64,000 nucleotides of DNA, from NCBI GenBank assembly GCA_947625495.1, contig CANQOQ010000006.1:19541-83540 (forward strand), written 5' to 3'. Origin of the DNA: Candidatus Gastranaerophilales bacterium. GTDB taxonomy: Bacteria > Cyanobacteriota > Vampirovibrionia > Gastranaerophilales > Gastranaerophilaceae. The translations under genes and the position numbers were made by a program. Shown in pieces: positions 38,086 to 47,024 of the stretch (position 1 is its first letter; every line of letters starts with the position of its first letter). The notes beneath the pieces were generated by a model. It ran no database searches and was not told the origin of the DNA. It saw nothing but the letters and a program-made list of their open reading frames with translations.

Positions 38086-39147
38086 ATGTCAGTTATATGT
38101 AAATATTTAGCCGAAGAAATCCATTTTGCCCCAACAAGAATTGTTCCTTGCGGTGCAAGTGTTTGGGACAGTGAAAAAGATATTGTTGAAAAATATTTTG
38201 TAAAACCTAATGTTCAAGAATCGAATACAGATTTTACACAATATTTTAATAAAAGAGCCGAATATATTGAAATGTATAAAAATGGAAACAAACCTACTTT
38301 TTGTCAGGATTGTGAAAGATATGCTCCTATAGAGTGTGATACTTCTAATTTATACAAACATAAATTTTCAAAAGTAAATATATATAACAGGACACTTTGT
38401 AACTGCAGATGTATATATTGTTGTTTAGCTGCTTTTGGAAAAGACGAGGCTTTTATAAAAATGAATTCCGAACAAAACTATGATATCAAGCCTATCCTTG
38501 CGAAAATTGATGAACTGGATTTGGTGGATGATGGAGTAGAGATAGCAATATTTGGCGGAGAATGCACAACTTATCCTGATGAGCTTGAATATATAGTTAA
38601 ATGGGGTGAAAAATATAAAGCCAAATTTATTATTTTATCTAATGGTATTATTTATAATAAAACTTTTGAACGATTAGTAACTTCCGGAAATGTAGAACTG
38701 CGTTTTTCTATTGACTGCGGTTCAAAAGAAAAATTTGAAAAAATCAAGAAAGTAAAAACTTATGACAAAGTAATTAATAATATAGATAAATATTGTAAAC
38801 TCGCAAAAAACAATCCTAATGCCTGCATTCAATTAAGATATTTGTTGTGCCCAAACTTAAATGATGATTTGAAAGATTTAAAAGAATTTTTTGAGTTGGC
38901 ATTAAACTTGCAGGTTAACAATGTGGTACTTGGGTTTGAGCGTGATTGGCTGCAGCATAATATAAAATATCCTATACCTAAAAAAATGAAAAAATTTATA
39001 AAATATTATATGAATAGAAATAATTTTACCGGTCTTAACCGTGGTATTGATAGAAGTGAAGTTTTTGATTGGTGGTTTGAAAAATTAATTTCTGATGAAA
39101 ATTCTGATAACTTAATAAATCGTCTCTTTTCTTTTTTTAAAAAATAA
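38086..39147 (+). CDS. Radical SAM protein B, CNCRC subtype
   Basis: 353 residues from the ATG at 38086, chosen for GGAAG six bases upstream; a longer frame would begin in AT-rich non-coding DNA. N-terminal cysteines are C5, C22, C73/C76 and C84. The SAM motif is C105-N-C-R-C109-I-Y-C112-C. FGGECTTYPDE, SIDCGSKEKFEKIKKVKTY and a late ERDWLQHN follow. The final residues RLFSFFKK are basic and hydrophobic, like the N-termini of the small TPR proteins nearby. It is the only plus-strand member in the left half of the cluster. Confidence 0.8.
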   Translation: MSVICKYLAEEIHFAPTRIVPCGASVWDSEKDIVEKYFVKPNVQESNTDFTQYFNKRAEYIEMYKNGNKPTFCQDCERYAPIECDTSNLYKHKFSKVNIYNRTLCNCRCIYCCLAAFGKDEAFIKMNSEQNYDIKPILAKIDELDLVDDGVEIAIFGGECTTYPDELEYIVKWGEKYKAKFIILSNGIIYNKTFERLVTSGNVELRFSIDCGSKEKFEKIKKVKTYDKVINNIDKYCKLAKNNPNACIQLRYLLCPNLNDDLKDLKEFFELALNLQVNNVVLGFERDWLQHNIKYPIPKKMKKFIKYYMNRNNFTGLNRGIDRSEVFDWWFEKLISDENSDNLINRLFSFFKK

Positions 39148-39150
39148 GTA

Positions 39151-40188
39151 TTATACTATATTAAAATATCTGTTTACTACCCTTATTTCATCATTTTTAT
39201 AGTCCATCCACATATCATCTTTATATTTACCTGTTGTAAGCATAATAGAAGCTCTATTGCCAAGATAAAAATTAAACTCTCCATTCCCGATTAAATCTGC
39301 TTTTTTCTTTGTCTCATAAAATAGATTGAGTATGTGATTGCTTATATTATCTCTATTTGGTTCATAATAGTTAGAATCAATACCTAAAACAACATTATGC
39401 ACATTTGCATTTTTACATTTTTCAAGCCACTTTTCTATCTCAAGCATATTGTCATTTATTCCAGGGATTATAATGTATTTTACATTTACAAGGTCATTAT
39501 ATTTTTGAACTTTAGTATATTTGTTTATATTTTTCCATACTCTATCCCATGTTTTTACCCTTTTAATTTTTTCATGAACTTCTTTTGAGCCTGCATCAAC
39601 TGATATTACAATACATCCATTTCCTGCTTTTAATTTCTTGCCCATAATTGGGGAATAGTCCACCCCTGAGCTGTTAGCCACTATAAAATAATTTAATTTG
39701 TCCAGCAATTTAACAGTTTTTACAAACTCTTTTAAACAGGTAATTTCGCCGCCTGAAAAATTTGCCATTCCATTTTTATCTAATATATTTCTTTCTATCA
39801 TTTTTTTTATTATGTAATACACATCATAAGTTTTTAGTGAATTGTAGAATTTTTTATCTTTACCTGTAAAACAATAAATACAATTTGAATTACATTTTGT
39901 CCAATGTTGAAACATTAAATTCTTAATTTTGGGCTGTTCCTGTGGCAGTTCTTCAAATTCTATTAAGTCCATGCAGCCTTTGCAATTTGGTATTTCCTCT
40001 CCGTTTCTACAAGCATTATATACCTTTAATCTGTTCTCTAATAATTTATCTATATCAAAATTTTTTTCATTAAAACCAGATAGTAAACAGAGTTTTCCTC
40101 CACCAATATGACTTAGTTGTGTACAGGTGTTTATTTTAAATGAATGTTCAAAATAAATACCATGTTTAATAAATCCACAACATTTCAT
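39151..40188 (-). CDS. Radical SAM protein C, plain CxxxCxxC subtype
   Basis: 345 residues. N-terminal cysteines are C3-C4, C22, C34 and C69/C72. The SAM motif is C99-N-S-N-C103-I-Y-C106, so this member lacks the extra central Cys of its relatives. FSGGEITCLKEF is the SAM-binding strand. SVDAGSKEVHEKIKRVKTW and KYIIIPGINDN match the others. The start overlaps the end of gene D by four bases (ATGA), so D and C are translationally coupled. It is convergent with gene B, three bases apart. Confidence 0.8.
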   Translation of the reverse strand: MKCCGFIKHGIYFEHSFKINTCTQLSHIGGGKLCLLSGFNEKNFDIDKLLENRLKVYNACRNGEEIPNCKGCMDLIEFEELPQEQPKIKNLMFQHWTKCNSNCIYCFTGKDKKFYNSLKTYDVYYIIKKMIERNILDKNGMANFSGGEITCLKEFVKTVKLLDKLNYFIVANSSGVDYSPIMGKKLKAGNGCIVISVDAGSKEVHEKIKRVKTWDRVWKNINKYTKVQKYNDLVNVKYIIIPGINDNMLEIEKWLEKCKNANVHNVVLGIDSNYYEPNRDNISNHILNLFYETKKKADLIGNGEFNFYLGNRASIMLTTGKYKDDMWMDYKNDEIRVVNRYFNIV

Positions 40189-41162
40189 TTGAGTTCCTCC
40201 TCATTTTTAAACCAGTATTCTGTTTCAGCCGAATAGGATATTTTAATTGCTTTTTCTTTTTTAAATAATTTTACTAATTCCTTTATTCTTCGGGGTATTG
40301 GTTTATCTTTATTATCTTTAAACCAAAAGTGTTCTATATCTATATGTATATCATTGCAATGTACTTGTTTGCATTTTTTTATGAAACTTTTAACCTCTGT
40401 TATTGAATCATTTATTTGAGGAATTATTATGTATTTTATTTTTACAGATGATTTCATAGGATTAACTGCTTTTATATACTTAGCTATATTATTCCATACG
40501 TTATTATATGCCTTTACTTTTTTTACCTTTTCATATGTTTTTTTTGTTCCGGAATCCGGAGAAATTATAAGCTCTGCCTCGCCAGCTTTTAAAATTTTAG
40601 AAATAGATTCTGAATATTTAATGCCTGAACTTAGAAGTTGAATTTTACCCTTCATTATTGAAGTAAAATATATTAACCATTCTAATTCACCTTTAGAAAA
40701 TTCTGTGCATTCTCCGCCACCTACAATAAGCATAAAATTATTTTTTATTAAATTTTGGTTTCGTAAACTTAATAGTATTGGCTTTATATCATAGGGTTTT
40801 AGTTTATTAAAGTATTCTTTATTACTGGGATTATTATATGTATAGACACAATAAATACAGTTGCATGAACATTTTGGAGTATTTGCAACTATTATTCTAT
40901 TAATGTATATTTCTTTTTCATCCCATTCTTTATCTTCAATTAACGGACAATTTTTGCAAGCGGAAGGGATTTTTCCTTGTTTGAATGAATTTAATAATTC
41001 TTGTCTTTTATTTAAGTATTCCTCAATATTAAATTCAATACCGTTAAATTTTTCTATTAGTTTTATGCTCTCTTTATTCATAGAGGCTTCACAACAAGGC
41101 TTGACCTCAAATATGTCAAAAACTATTTCATGAAGCAGGTAATCACAACATTGGTATTTCAT
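40185..41162 (-). CDS. Radical SAM protein D, CSCNC subtype
   Basis: 325 residues. Cysteines are C5-C6, C23-C24, C69/C72 and the SAM motif C98-S-C-N-C102-I-Y-C105. VGGGECTEFSKGE is the GGE strand. Unlike most members, the barrel motif SVDAGTK reads SPDSGTK. The late motif IEHFWFKDN is shared with E, F and G. It is upstream of and coupled to gene C. No ribosome site is obvious before its ATG. Confidence 0.8.
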   Translation of the reverse strand: MKYQCCDYLLHEIVFDIFEVKPCCEASMNKESIKLIEKFNGIEFNIEEYLNKRQELLNSFKQGKIPSACKNCPLIEDKEWDEKEIYINRIIVANTPKCSCNCIYCVYTYNNPSNKEYFNKLKPYDIKPILLSLRNQNLIKNNFMLIVGGGECTEFSKGELEWLIYFTSIMKGKIQLLSSGIKYSESISKILKAGEAELIISPDSGTKKTYEKVKKVKAYNNVWNNIAKYIKAVNPMKSSVKIKYIIIPQINDSITEVKSFIKKCKQVHCNDIHIDIEHFWFKDNKDKPIPRRIKELVKLFKKEKAIKISYSAETEYWFKNEEELK

Positions 41163-41234
41163 TTTTTTAATTCTTTTTATTTTAGGATATCATAAGAATT
41201 TGAATATTTCTATTATTTATAGTAATTTAAGTTT

Positions 41235-41573
41235 ATGATTAACTTTTTTAAAAAAATTTTTAGATTAAACAAAAATTTATTATCTTCTGAAAATAATGGA
41301 TGTAAAGAATATACATCTGCAATATTTTATGCCCTTGACGGTGAAATTGCCGTAAAAACAGGAGACTATTTAAAGGCAGTTGAAAATATGACCAAAGCTA
41401 TTGAACTTGAAGATAATAACGATATGTTTTATTATACAAGAGCTTTAGCTTATAAAGCTTTAAAAGACTATAAATCAGCGCTTGATGATATTAACCGGGC
41501 ACTGAAAATTAACGGAAACATTAACCAAACTATTTTATTAAAGGAAGAATTAACTGCACTTATTAATAATTAA
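41235..41573 (+). CDS. Small TPR protein with amphipathic N-terminus (112 residues)
   Basis: The N-terminus MINFFKKIFRLNK is short, aromatic and basic, suggestive of peripheral membrane attachment. Two TPR units follow (residues about 36-105), with DYLKAVENMTKAIEL and DYKSALDDINRALKI. It stands alone on the plus strand, between two minus-strand radical SAM blocks, and almost touches gene E (stop codons one base apart). It may be an adaptor or scaffold for the radical SAM enzymes. That is inference from position. Confidence 0.65.
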   Translation: MINFFKKIFRLNKNLLSSENNGCKEYTSAIFYALDGEIAVKTGDYLKAVENMTKAIELEDNNDMFYYTRALAYKALKDYKSALDDINRALKINGNINQTILLKEELTALINN

Positions 41574-41574
41574 A

Positions 41575-42537
41575 TTAATTACTAAGCCAGCTTTTAATTT
41601 CATTTGATTCAAAAGAAATAGTAAATTTTGCTTGTTTCAGTTTGTTATATAAATTTTTTATATTCTCAGAGGCTCTTTTTTCTTTATTTCTTTCAAACCA
41701 TAAGTATTCAACAGCAAGTTCTATTTTGTTTTGGTTTATTTTATTACATTTATTTATAAAACTTTGGATTTCTTTTAAATTGTCATTAATATTGGGAAGG
41801 ATTATATATTTAATTATAAGTTCACTATTTTTGCCTTTTTTCGCTGCAAGACCGTATTTTTTAAGATTTTCCCATACTAAATTATATGCTTTTACTCTTT
41901 TTATTTTTTCAAAAGTTGCTTTTGTTCCCGAATCAACTGAAATTTTTAATCGGCATTTTCCTGCTTGCAAAATTTTTGCTATGGCGTCAGAGTATATTAT
42001 TCCGTTAGAGAGTATTTCAAGCCGGCAATTTAAAATTAATGCTAAGTATAAAATAAATTCCAGTTCTTCTTTTGGATATTCGCTGCATTCTCCACCGGCT
42101 ACAGTAATAATACAGTTATTGTCTATGATATTATTATCATACATATTTTTTAAAACAGGTTTAATGTCATAGGTATTCCTAGTGTTTAATTCCTGTTTTG
42201 TTTGATTGCTTGTTGCAATCAATGAGCAGTATATGCAGTTGCAAGAGCATTTTGTTCTGTGTGTTATTATAATTCTATTAATTTTAAAGATTTCATTCCA
42301 TTCCTTTTTTATAAGTCGGCTGCATCCTTTACAGCATGCAGGAATATTCCCTGCTTTTAACATGCTTATATATTCATTTCTTTTGTTTAAATATTCATTG
42401 ATATTAAATTTTTGACCGTTAAAGTCATTGATAAACGTACTTTTGTAGTTATTAGTAGGACTGCAGCAGCATGGAATTACTGTATCTTGAGAGAAGACTA
42501 TTTGATATAATAAATATTCACAGCAGGTAAATTCCAT
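41575..42537 (-). CDS. Radical SAM protein E, CSCNC subtype
   Basis: 320 residues. Cysteines are C5-C6, C23-C24-C25, C68-C69/C72 and the SAM motif C97-S-C-N-C101-I-Y-C104. AGGECSEYPKEE, SVDSGTKATFEKIKRVKAY and KYIILPNINDN are present. The late acidic-aromatic motif is VEYLWFERN. Its ATG overlaps the stop codon of gene F by one base (TAATG), so F and E are coupled. Short DNA stretches are closely similar to F and G, which points to recent duplication. Confidence 0.8.
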   Translation of the reverse strand: MEFTCCEYLLYQIVFSQDTVIPCCCSPTNNYKSTFINDFNGQKFNINEYLNKRNEYISMLKAGNIPACCKGCSRLIKKEWNEIFKINRIIITHRTKCSCNCIYCSLIATSNQTKQELNTRNTYDIKPVLKNMYDNNIIDNNCIITVAGGECSEYPKEELEFILYLALILNCRLEILSNGIIYSDAIAKILQAGKCRLKISVDSGTKATFEKIKRVKAYNLVWENLKKYGLAAKKGKNSELIIKYIILPNINDNLKEIQSFINKCNKINQNKIELAVEYLWFERNKEKRASENIKNLYNKLKQAKFTISFESNEIKSWLSN

Positions 42538-43562
42538 TATCTGTTTATCCTCGGCAATGTATATTTATCTTTAACAAATGACCATAACCAATCTTTTTCG
42601 ACACCTTCAAAATCTATTTTTATGATTTTGTCATTGTATAATTCATCAAAAAAGTAATTAATTATTTTTTTTACGCTGGTATGCTTTTGTGTATCGTATT
42701 TATTTTTATCTATCCATTCATGCTCAACATCAATTCTTACATATTCACATCCTACCTGTCTTACCTTCTTTATAAATGCTTGTGCCTCTTTTATAGTATC
42801 ATTTATATCAGGTATGATTATGTATTTTAACTCTACATAAGTATTATCTGCTTTATATTTTTTTGTAACTCTAATATATTTTTTTATATTTTTCCATACA
42901 TTGTCATAGGCTTTAACCCTTTTAACTTTTTCAAAGGTTTCTTTTGTTCCGGCATCAACAGAAATTTTTAATATATTATTTTTTACTTTTAATGTTTCTG
43001 CAATAAGTTCCGAATACTTAATTCCGGAAGAAAGCATTAATAACTCACATTTTAAACTTAATGCCCAATAAAGCATGTATGCCAGTTCTTTTTTTGGATA
43101 TTCACTGCATTCTCCACCGCATAATAATACTTTGCAATTTTCCTTAATTAAATCATTATCTTTTAAATAATCTAAAATCGGCATTATATCATAAGGAACT
43201 TGTTTATTAAGATAACTTCTCCTTTGATCATCTCCATAACCTGAATGTTCGCAATATATACAGTTACAAGAACAATAAGAACGATGAGAAATAATCAATG
43301 TTGTTAATTTAAAGTTTGTATTTCCGGCTTCACTGTTTTCATATATAGTGCAACCATTATAGCAAGGTGGCTTTTCACCGTTTTTAAATTTTTCAATATA
43401 TTTTTCTCTAATTTCAAGGTATTTTTTTATTCCATCTATTGTTCCTGTATAATTTTTTGAAAATAAATTATTTTTTTCTATTGAAAACGAGCAACAAGGT
43501 CTTATTGCATCATGATAGAATGCAATTTGATTAAGCAAAAATCTGCAACATTCTTTTGTCAT
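42537..43562 (-). CDS. Radical SAM protein F, CSCNC subtype
   Basis: 341 residues, AAGGAT before the ATG. Cysteines are C5-C6, C23-C24, then C67/C71 with three residues between (two in relatives), and the SAM motif C97-S-C-N-C101-I-Y-C104. CGGECSEYPKKE, SVDAGTKETFEKVKRVKAY and KYIIIPDINDT follow. The late motif is VEHEWIDKN, and a C-terminal GVEKDWLWSF segment is longer than in E and G. It is the first gene of the F-E unit. Confidence 0.8.
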   Translation of the reverse strand: MTKECCRFLLNQIAFYHDAIRPCCSFSIEKNNLFSKNYTGTIDGIKKYLEIREKYIEKFKNGEKPPCYNGCTIYENSEAGNTNFKLTTLIISHRSYCSCNCIYCEHSGYGDDQRRSYLNKQVPYDIMPILDYLKDNDLIKENCKVLLCGGECSEYPKKELAYMLYWALSLKCELLMLSSGIKYSELIAETLKVKNNILKISVDAGTKETFEKVKRVKAYDNVWKNIKKYIRVTKKYKADNTYVELKYIIIPDINDTIKEAQAFIKKVRQVGCEYVRIDVEHEWIDKNKYDTQKHTSVKKIINYFFDELYNDKIIKIDFEGVEKDWLWSFVKDKYTLPRINR

Positions 43563-43610
43563 GTTATAATCCTTTATTGCCTGCTTTAATTATATTTGAT
43601 AAACAATTAT

Positions 43611-44573
43611 TTATCTTAACTGCTTTTCAAACCAATCATGGGCGTCACCAAAGAATACTCCTTTTGACTGTAATGATTTAAAATATTTTATGGCTTCTTT
43701 TAAATCAGATGAAATAGGTTTATCCTGATTTTCGCCGTACCAATCATATTCAATAGCAATTTCAATATGTCTGCACCCGATTTTAAAACATTTATCAGTA
43801 AATGCTTTTATTTCTTTCATGCTGTCATTAATTCCCGGAATAATAATATACTTAATCTGGACACGTCCTTTAGGGTTATTTTTTGCAGCCTGTATATATT
43901 TTTCAAGATTTTTCCAAACGATGTCAAAGCCCTTGACCCTTTTAATCCTTTCAAAAGTTTCTTTTGTTCCCGCATCAACAGAAACTTTTAATTCGCTTGG
44001 AGCTACGGAAATTGTTTTTTCTATGCTGTCATTGTATATTATTGCATTAGATAAAATTACAATTTGAACATTGGTTAATAAACCTATGTATGCTAAATAT
44101 TCTAATTCTCCTTCTGGAAATTCAGTAGGTTCACCGCCTCCAATAATATATATACAATCTTTTAAAATCAGATTTTCATCATATAACGCTTTTATAACCG
44201 GTTTTACATCCCAGCATTCACGAGTGTTTAATTGACGTTTTACTTCGGGATCTCCTTTTGATTGAACGCAATAAAAACAATCACAACTACATTTTGTTCT
44301 GGATGATATTGATATAAACTTAAATCCGATTTGTTCATCCCAGTCCCTATTCTCTACATAAGAGCAATTCCTGCAAGGTTCCGGTATGTTACCGCTTTTG
44401 AACATTTCTAAGTAATATGAACGTCTTTTTTTATAGTCCTCTATATCTATTAATTGTCCGTTATAATCATTTAGGTATTGCAATTTGTTATCGTATGGCG
44501 AACAACAAAAATTTATATTATCAGGATTTATTGCCAGTTTATGCAATAGGGCATCACAACATTTATAACTCAT
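43611..44573 (-). CDS. Radical SAM protein G, CSCDC subtype
   Basis: 320 residues. Cysteines are C5-C6, C23-C24, C67/C70 and the SAM motif C95-S-C-D-C99-F-Y-C102. The SAM-binding strand reads GGGEPTEFPEGE, with Pro where D, E and F have Cys. SVDAGTKETFERIKRVKGF and KYIIIPGINDS are conserved. The late motif is IEYDWYGEN. It lies 48 bases upstream of gene F and may share its transcript. The 124-base gap upstream separates it from a plus-strand TPR gene. Confidence 0.8.
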   Translation of the reverse strand: MSYKCCDALLHKLAINPDNINFCCSPYDNKLQYLNDYNGQLIDIEDYKKRRSYYLEMFKSGNIPEPCRNCSYVENRDWDEQIGFKFISISSRTKCSCDCFYCVQSKGDPEVKRQLNTRECWDVKPVIKALYDENLILKDCIYIIGGGEPTEFPEGELEYLAYIGLLTNVQIVILSNAIIYNDSIEKTISVAPSELKVSVDAGTKETFERIKRVKGFDIVWKNLEKYIQAAKNNPKGRVQIKYIIIPGINDSMKEIKAFTDKCFKIGCRHIEIAIEYDWYGENQDKPISSDLKEAIKYFKSLQSKGVFFGDAHDWFEKQLR

Positions 44574-44706
44574 ATATAGTTTACCTTTTTCTATTACTTA
44601 TAAATAAAATTTACCATGATTTCTAATAATTGTAAAATAAAGATTTAGTATTGATTTTATTACCGTATTTGTATAAGATTAATTTGTAGCATATAGGATG
44701 AATATT

Positions 44707-45000
44707 ATGGAATTTTTTAAAAATTTATTTGGCAAGAAAAAAGAAACCATTCCTTCTAAATTAGCACTTGAAGGTGAGGTATTGAGAATTAAAGGCGAAT
44801 TTAAAAAGGCTTTAAAAAATTTTGATAAAGCAATAGAATCAGAACCTGATAATGATATGTATTATTATTCAAGAAGTTCCGTAAAACTCGGTCTTAAGGA
44901 TATTAAAGGAGCTTTATCTGATATTGAAAAGGCTATTTCATTAAAACCTTCCGTAAATGCATATAAAGATTTAAAAAATAAATTACAGGAAATTCTATAA
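44707..45000 (+). CDS. Small TPR protein with amphipathic N-terminus (97 residues)
   Basis: I chose the ATG at 44707, nine bases after AGG; an in-frame ATG at 44698 leaves no room for a ribosome site. The N-terminus MEFFKNLFGKKK closely resembles that of the TPR protein at 41235. Two TPR units follow (EFKKALKNFDKAIES and DIKGALSDIEKAISL). It is the first gene of a plus-strand unit: two bases separate it from the 667-residue membrane protein gene, and two radical SAM genes come next. Confidence 0.65.
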   Translation: MEFFKNLFGKKKETIPSKLALEGEVLRIKGEFKKALKNFDKAIESEPDNDMYYYSRSSVKLGLKDIKGALSDIEKAISLKPSVNAYKDLKNKLQEIL

Positions 45001-45002
45001 AA

Positions 45003-47006
45003 ATGAAATATAAACAAAATTTTATTGTTTATATAAATATATTTATTTGTATATTTGTTTTTTTCTTACTTATTTATTTTCAAAAAGACATTTGTTGTAT
45101 TCGTCATGATTTTTTCTTACCTTACAATAATAATATTGGTAGGTGGTTATATGGAAGAATCCCTGCAAACTTATTGAGTTTTTTAACTATAAATTTTATT
45201 CCCCGGCTATTAGGAATACATTCAAATGATTTTATGTCTATAGCTAATTCTTTTATTAAATCTATACCACTTTTTTTATTGGGGATTATTGCAGTTAAAT
45301 GTTTTTTTATTTCAGCTGAAGAAAAAATAAATATTTTTAAAAGGTTTGAAAGTGCCATTATAATAATTCTTTCATTTCTGTTAATATTTTACGGAAATAT
45401 AGATCATCCCGTATATATGTTTTATACAAGAGAAACAATTGTATTTTATGAATATAGTTTTGGCGTTATATTCTATTTTCTATTTTTATTTTTTATTTTA
45501 AATTTTATATTACATAAAAATATCAGTTTTCCATTTAATAAATATACTAAAAGTCTGATTATTCTAGTTAGTTTTTTATGTGGTTTTTGGAATGAACATA
45601 TAAATATTGCTGTTTTTTGGGGTATTGTTATTTTATTTCTTTTGTTACGAGATAAAATTTTTTACGAGTTAAAAGTTAAAAATAAAGAATTAATGTATCT
45701 AATAATTCCTTTTTTTATTGGTCTTTTTATGTTTTATATTTGTTCAGATTATGTTTTATCGGGATTTAATGAAATTGCCGGTCATAAGTACAATATTGAA
45801 AATTTTACTATTTTGAAAACATATTTTAATAAATTTAATAATGGATATTTTAATTATATATTTTGTTATGATAGATATACGTATTTATTTATAGTTATAT
45901 CAGCTATTCTTGTTTTTTTTACAAAAACAAAATATTCAAATACTATATTAATTTTTTGTTTTTCTGTCTTATTTGGACACCTTTTGACAAATTATATATA
46001 CATATTTTCTTTTGATGCAATTTATTCACGTGTTCCGTTAGTTACTTTCCATAGTCTGATTTTGGCTTTTATATTAATTATCTTGTTAGGAGAATTATAT
46101 AATTCCAATAAATCAAAAATTATAAAAATTGCTGTAATAGTTTTTTTGATTTGTATTACATGTAATTATTGTAGGATAATCTCAAATAACTATTCTGAAA
46201 TTATAAATAAAAATTCATATATTAAACAAAGTTTATATAGATTAGATGAAATTAATCTTGTATATAATATATTAGGTGAAAGTGCTATATTACCTGTTTC
46301 TATTTTTTATGATAATATTTATAAATCAACAAATATTTTTATTTTCCAAGATTTTATAGAAAATTATTCTCAAGAAAATTACAAAAAATTTCTTTATAAT
46401 CGTTATTTCAATTATTATTATACAGGTTATTGTGAATATTTTAATAAACAATATAAAAAAAATCTGATTGGTTTTTATATAACAGATGATATAACGGCAT
46501 ATAAAGAACTGAAAAAAAGGTTAGATATAATAAATATTTTTATAAATAGAACAGATGATGCAAAATTAAAATTTAATAATTTGAATAAATATAAAAATAT
46601 AGAGCTAACACCTCAAAATATTGCAAAAGTTAAAATTACAAAAGAAAATGAAAATATAATTTTAAAAATAAAAGCATTTTTTGAATATAAAAAAAATAAT
46701 TATGATTCCGCAATATCTTTATACAATGAGTATTTAAATAAATATGATGAAGATTATGATGTTTTAATAAATCTTGCCCAAATATATATGAAACAAAAAA
46801 AAATTAAAAAAGCTATGCAAATATATCAAAAACTACACAATAAAGATAGATATAATGTTGGTTTTTTATCTGAATTAATTTCTATAAACTATGAAACAGA
46901 TAAAAATTATAAAGAAATAAAAAGTATGGAAAATGAGATATATGATCAAATAAATAAACTATATATATATAAATTTGAATACAAAAAAAACTTTATAATA
47001 GAATAG
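45003..47006 (+). CDS. Polytopic membrane protein with C-terminal TPRs, paralogue of the 34820 gene
   Basis: 667 residues, extremely AT-rich coding DNA. Ten or so transmembrane helices lie in residues 7-400. The first loop has CCIRHDFFLPY and GRWLYGRIPANLL. The soluble part shares ILPVSIFYDNIYKSTNIF and ITDDITAYKELKKR with the 741-residue protein. It ends in TPR units (DSAISLYNEYLNKYDED and IKKAMQIYQKLHNKD). The two proteins bracket most of the radical SAM genes. A lipid-linked sugar or polymer transfer role is possible but unproven. The next gene, a radical SAM enzyme, follows after 18 bases. Confidence 0.6.
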   Translation: MKYKQNFIVYINIFICIFVFFLLIYFQKDICCIRHDFFLPYNNNIGRWLYGRIPANLLSFLTINFIPRLLGIHSNDFMSIANSFIKSIPLFLLGIIAVKCFFISAEEKINIFKRFESAIIIILSFLLIFYGNIDHPVYMFYTRETIVFYEYSFGVIFYFLFLFFILNFILHKNISFPFNKYTKSLIILVSFLCGFWNEHINIAVFWGIVILFLLLRDKIFYELKVKNKELMYLIIPFFIGLFMFYICSDYVLSGFNEIAGHKYNIENFTILKTYFNKFNNGYFNYIFCYDRYTYLFIVISAILVFFTKTKYSNTILIFCFSVLFGHLLTNYIYIFSFDAIYSRVPLVTFHSLILAFILIILLGELYNSNKSKIIKIAVIVFLICITCNYCRIISNNYSEIINKNSYIKQSLYRLDEINLVYNILGESAILPVSIFYDNIYKSTNIFIFQDFIENYSQENYKKFLYNRYFNYYYTGYCEYFNKQYKKNLIGFYITDDITAYKELKKRLDIINIFINRTDDAKLKFNNLNKYKNIELTPQNIAKVKITKENENIILKIKAFFEYKKNNYDSAISLYNEYLNKYDEDYDVLINLAQIYMKQKKIKKAMQIYQKLHNKDRYNVGFLSELISINYETDKNYKEIKSMENEIYDQINKLYIYKFEYKKNFIIE

Positions 47007-47024
47007 AAATTATTGGAGATTTTT

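Noticed and set aside
41642..42172. 176-codon plus-strand frame over radical SAM gene E
   Set aside because: The opposite strand carries clear radical SAM motifs; this frame has none.
37632..44626. CRISPR array or tandem DNA repeats in the radical SAM block
   Set aside because: The similarity is between paralogous genes. No short regularly spaced repeats are present.
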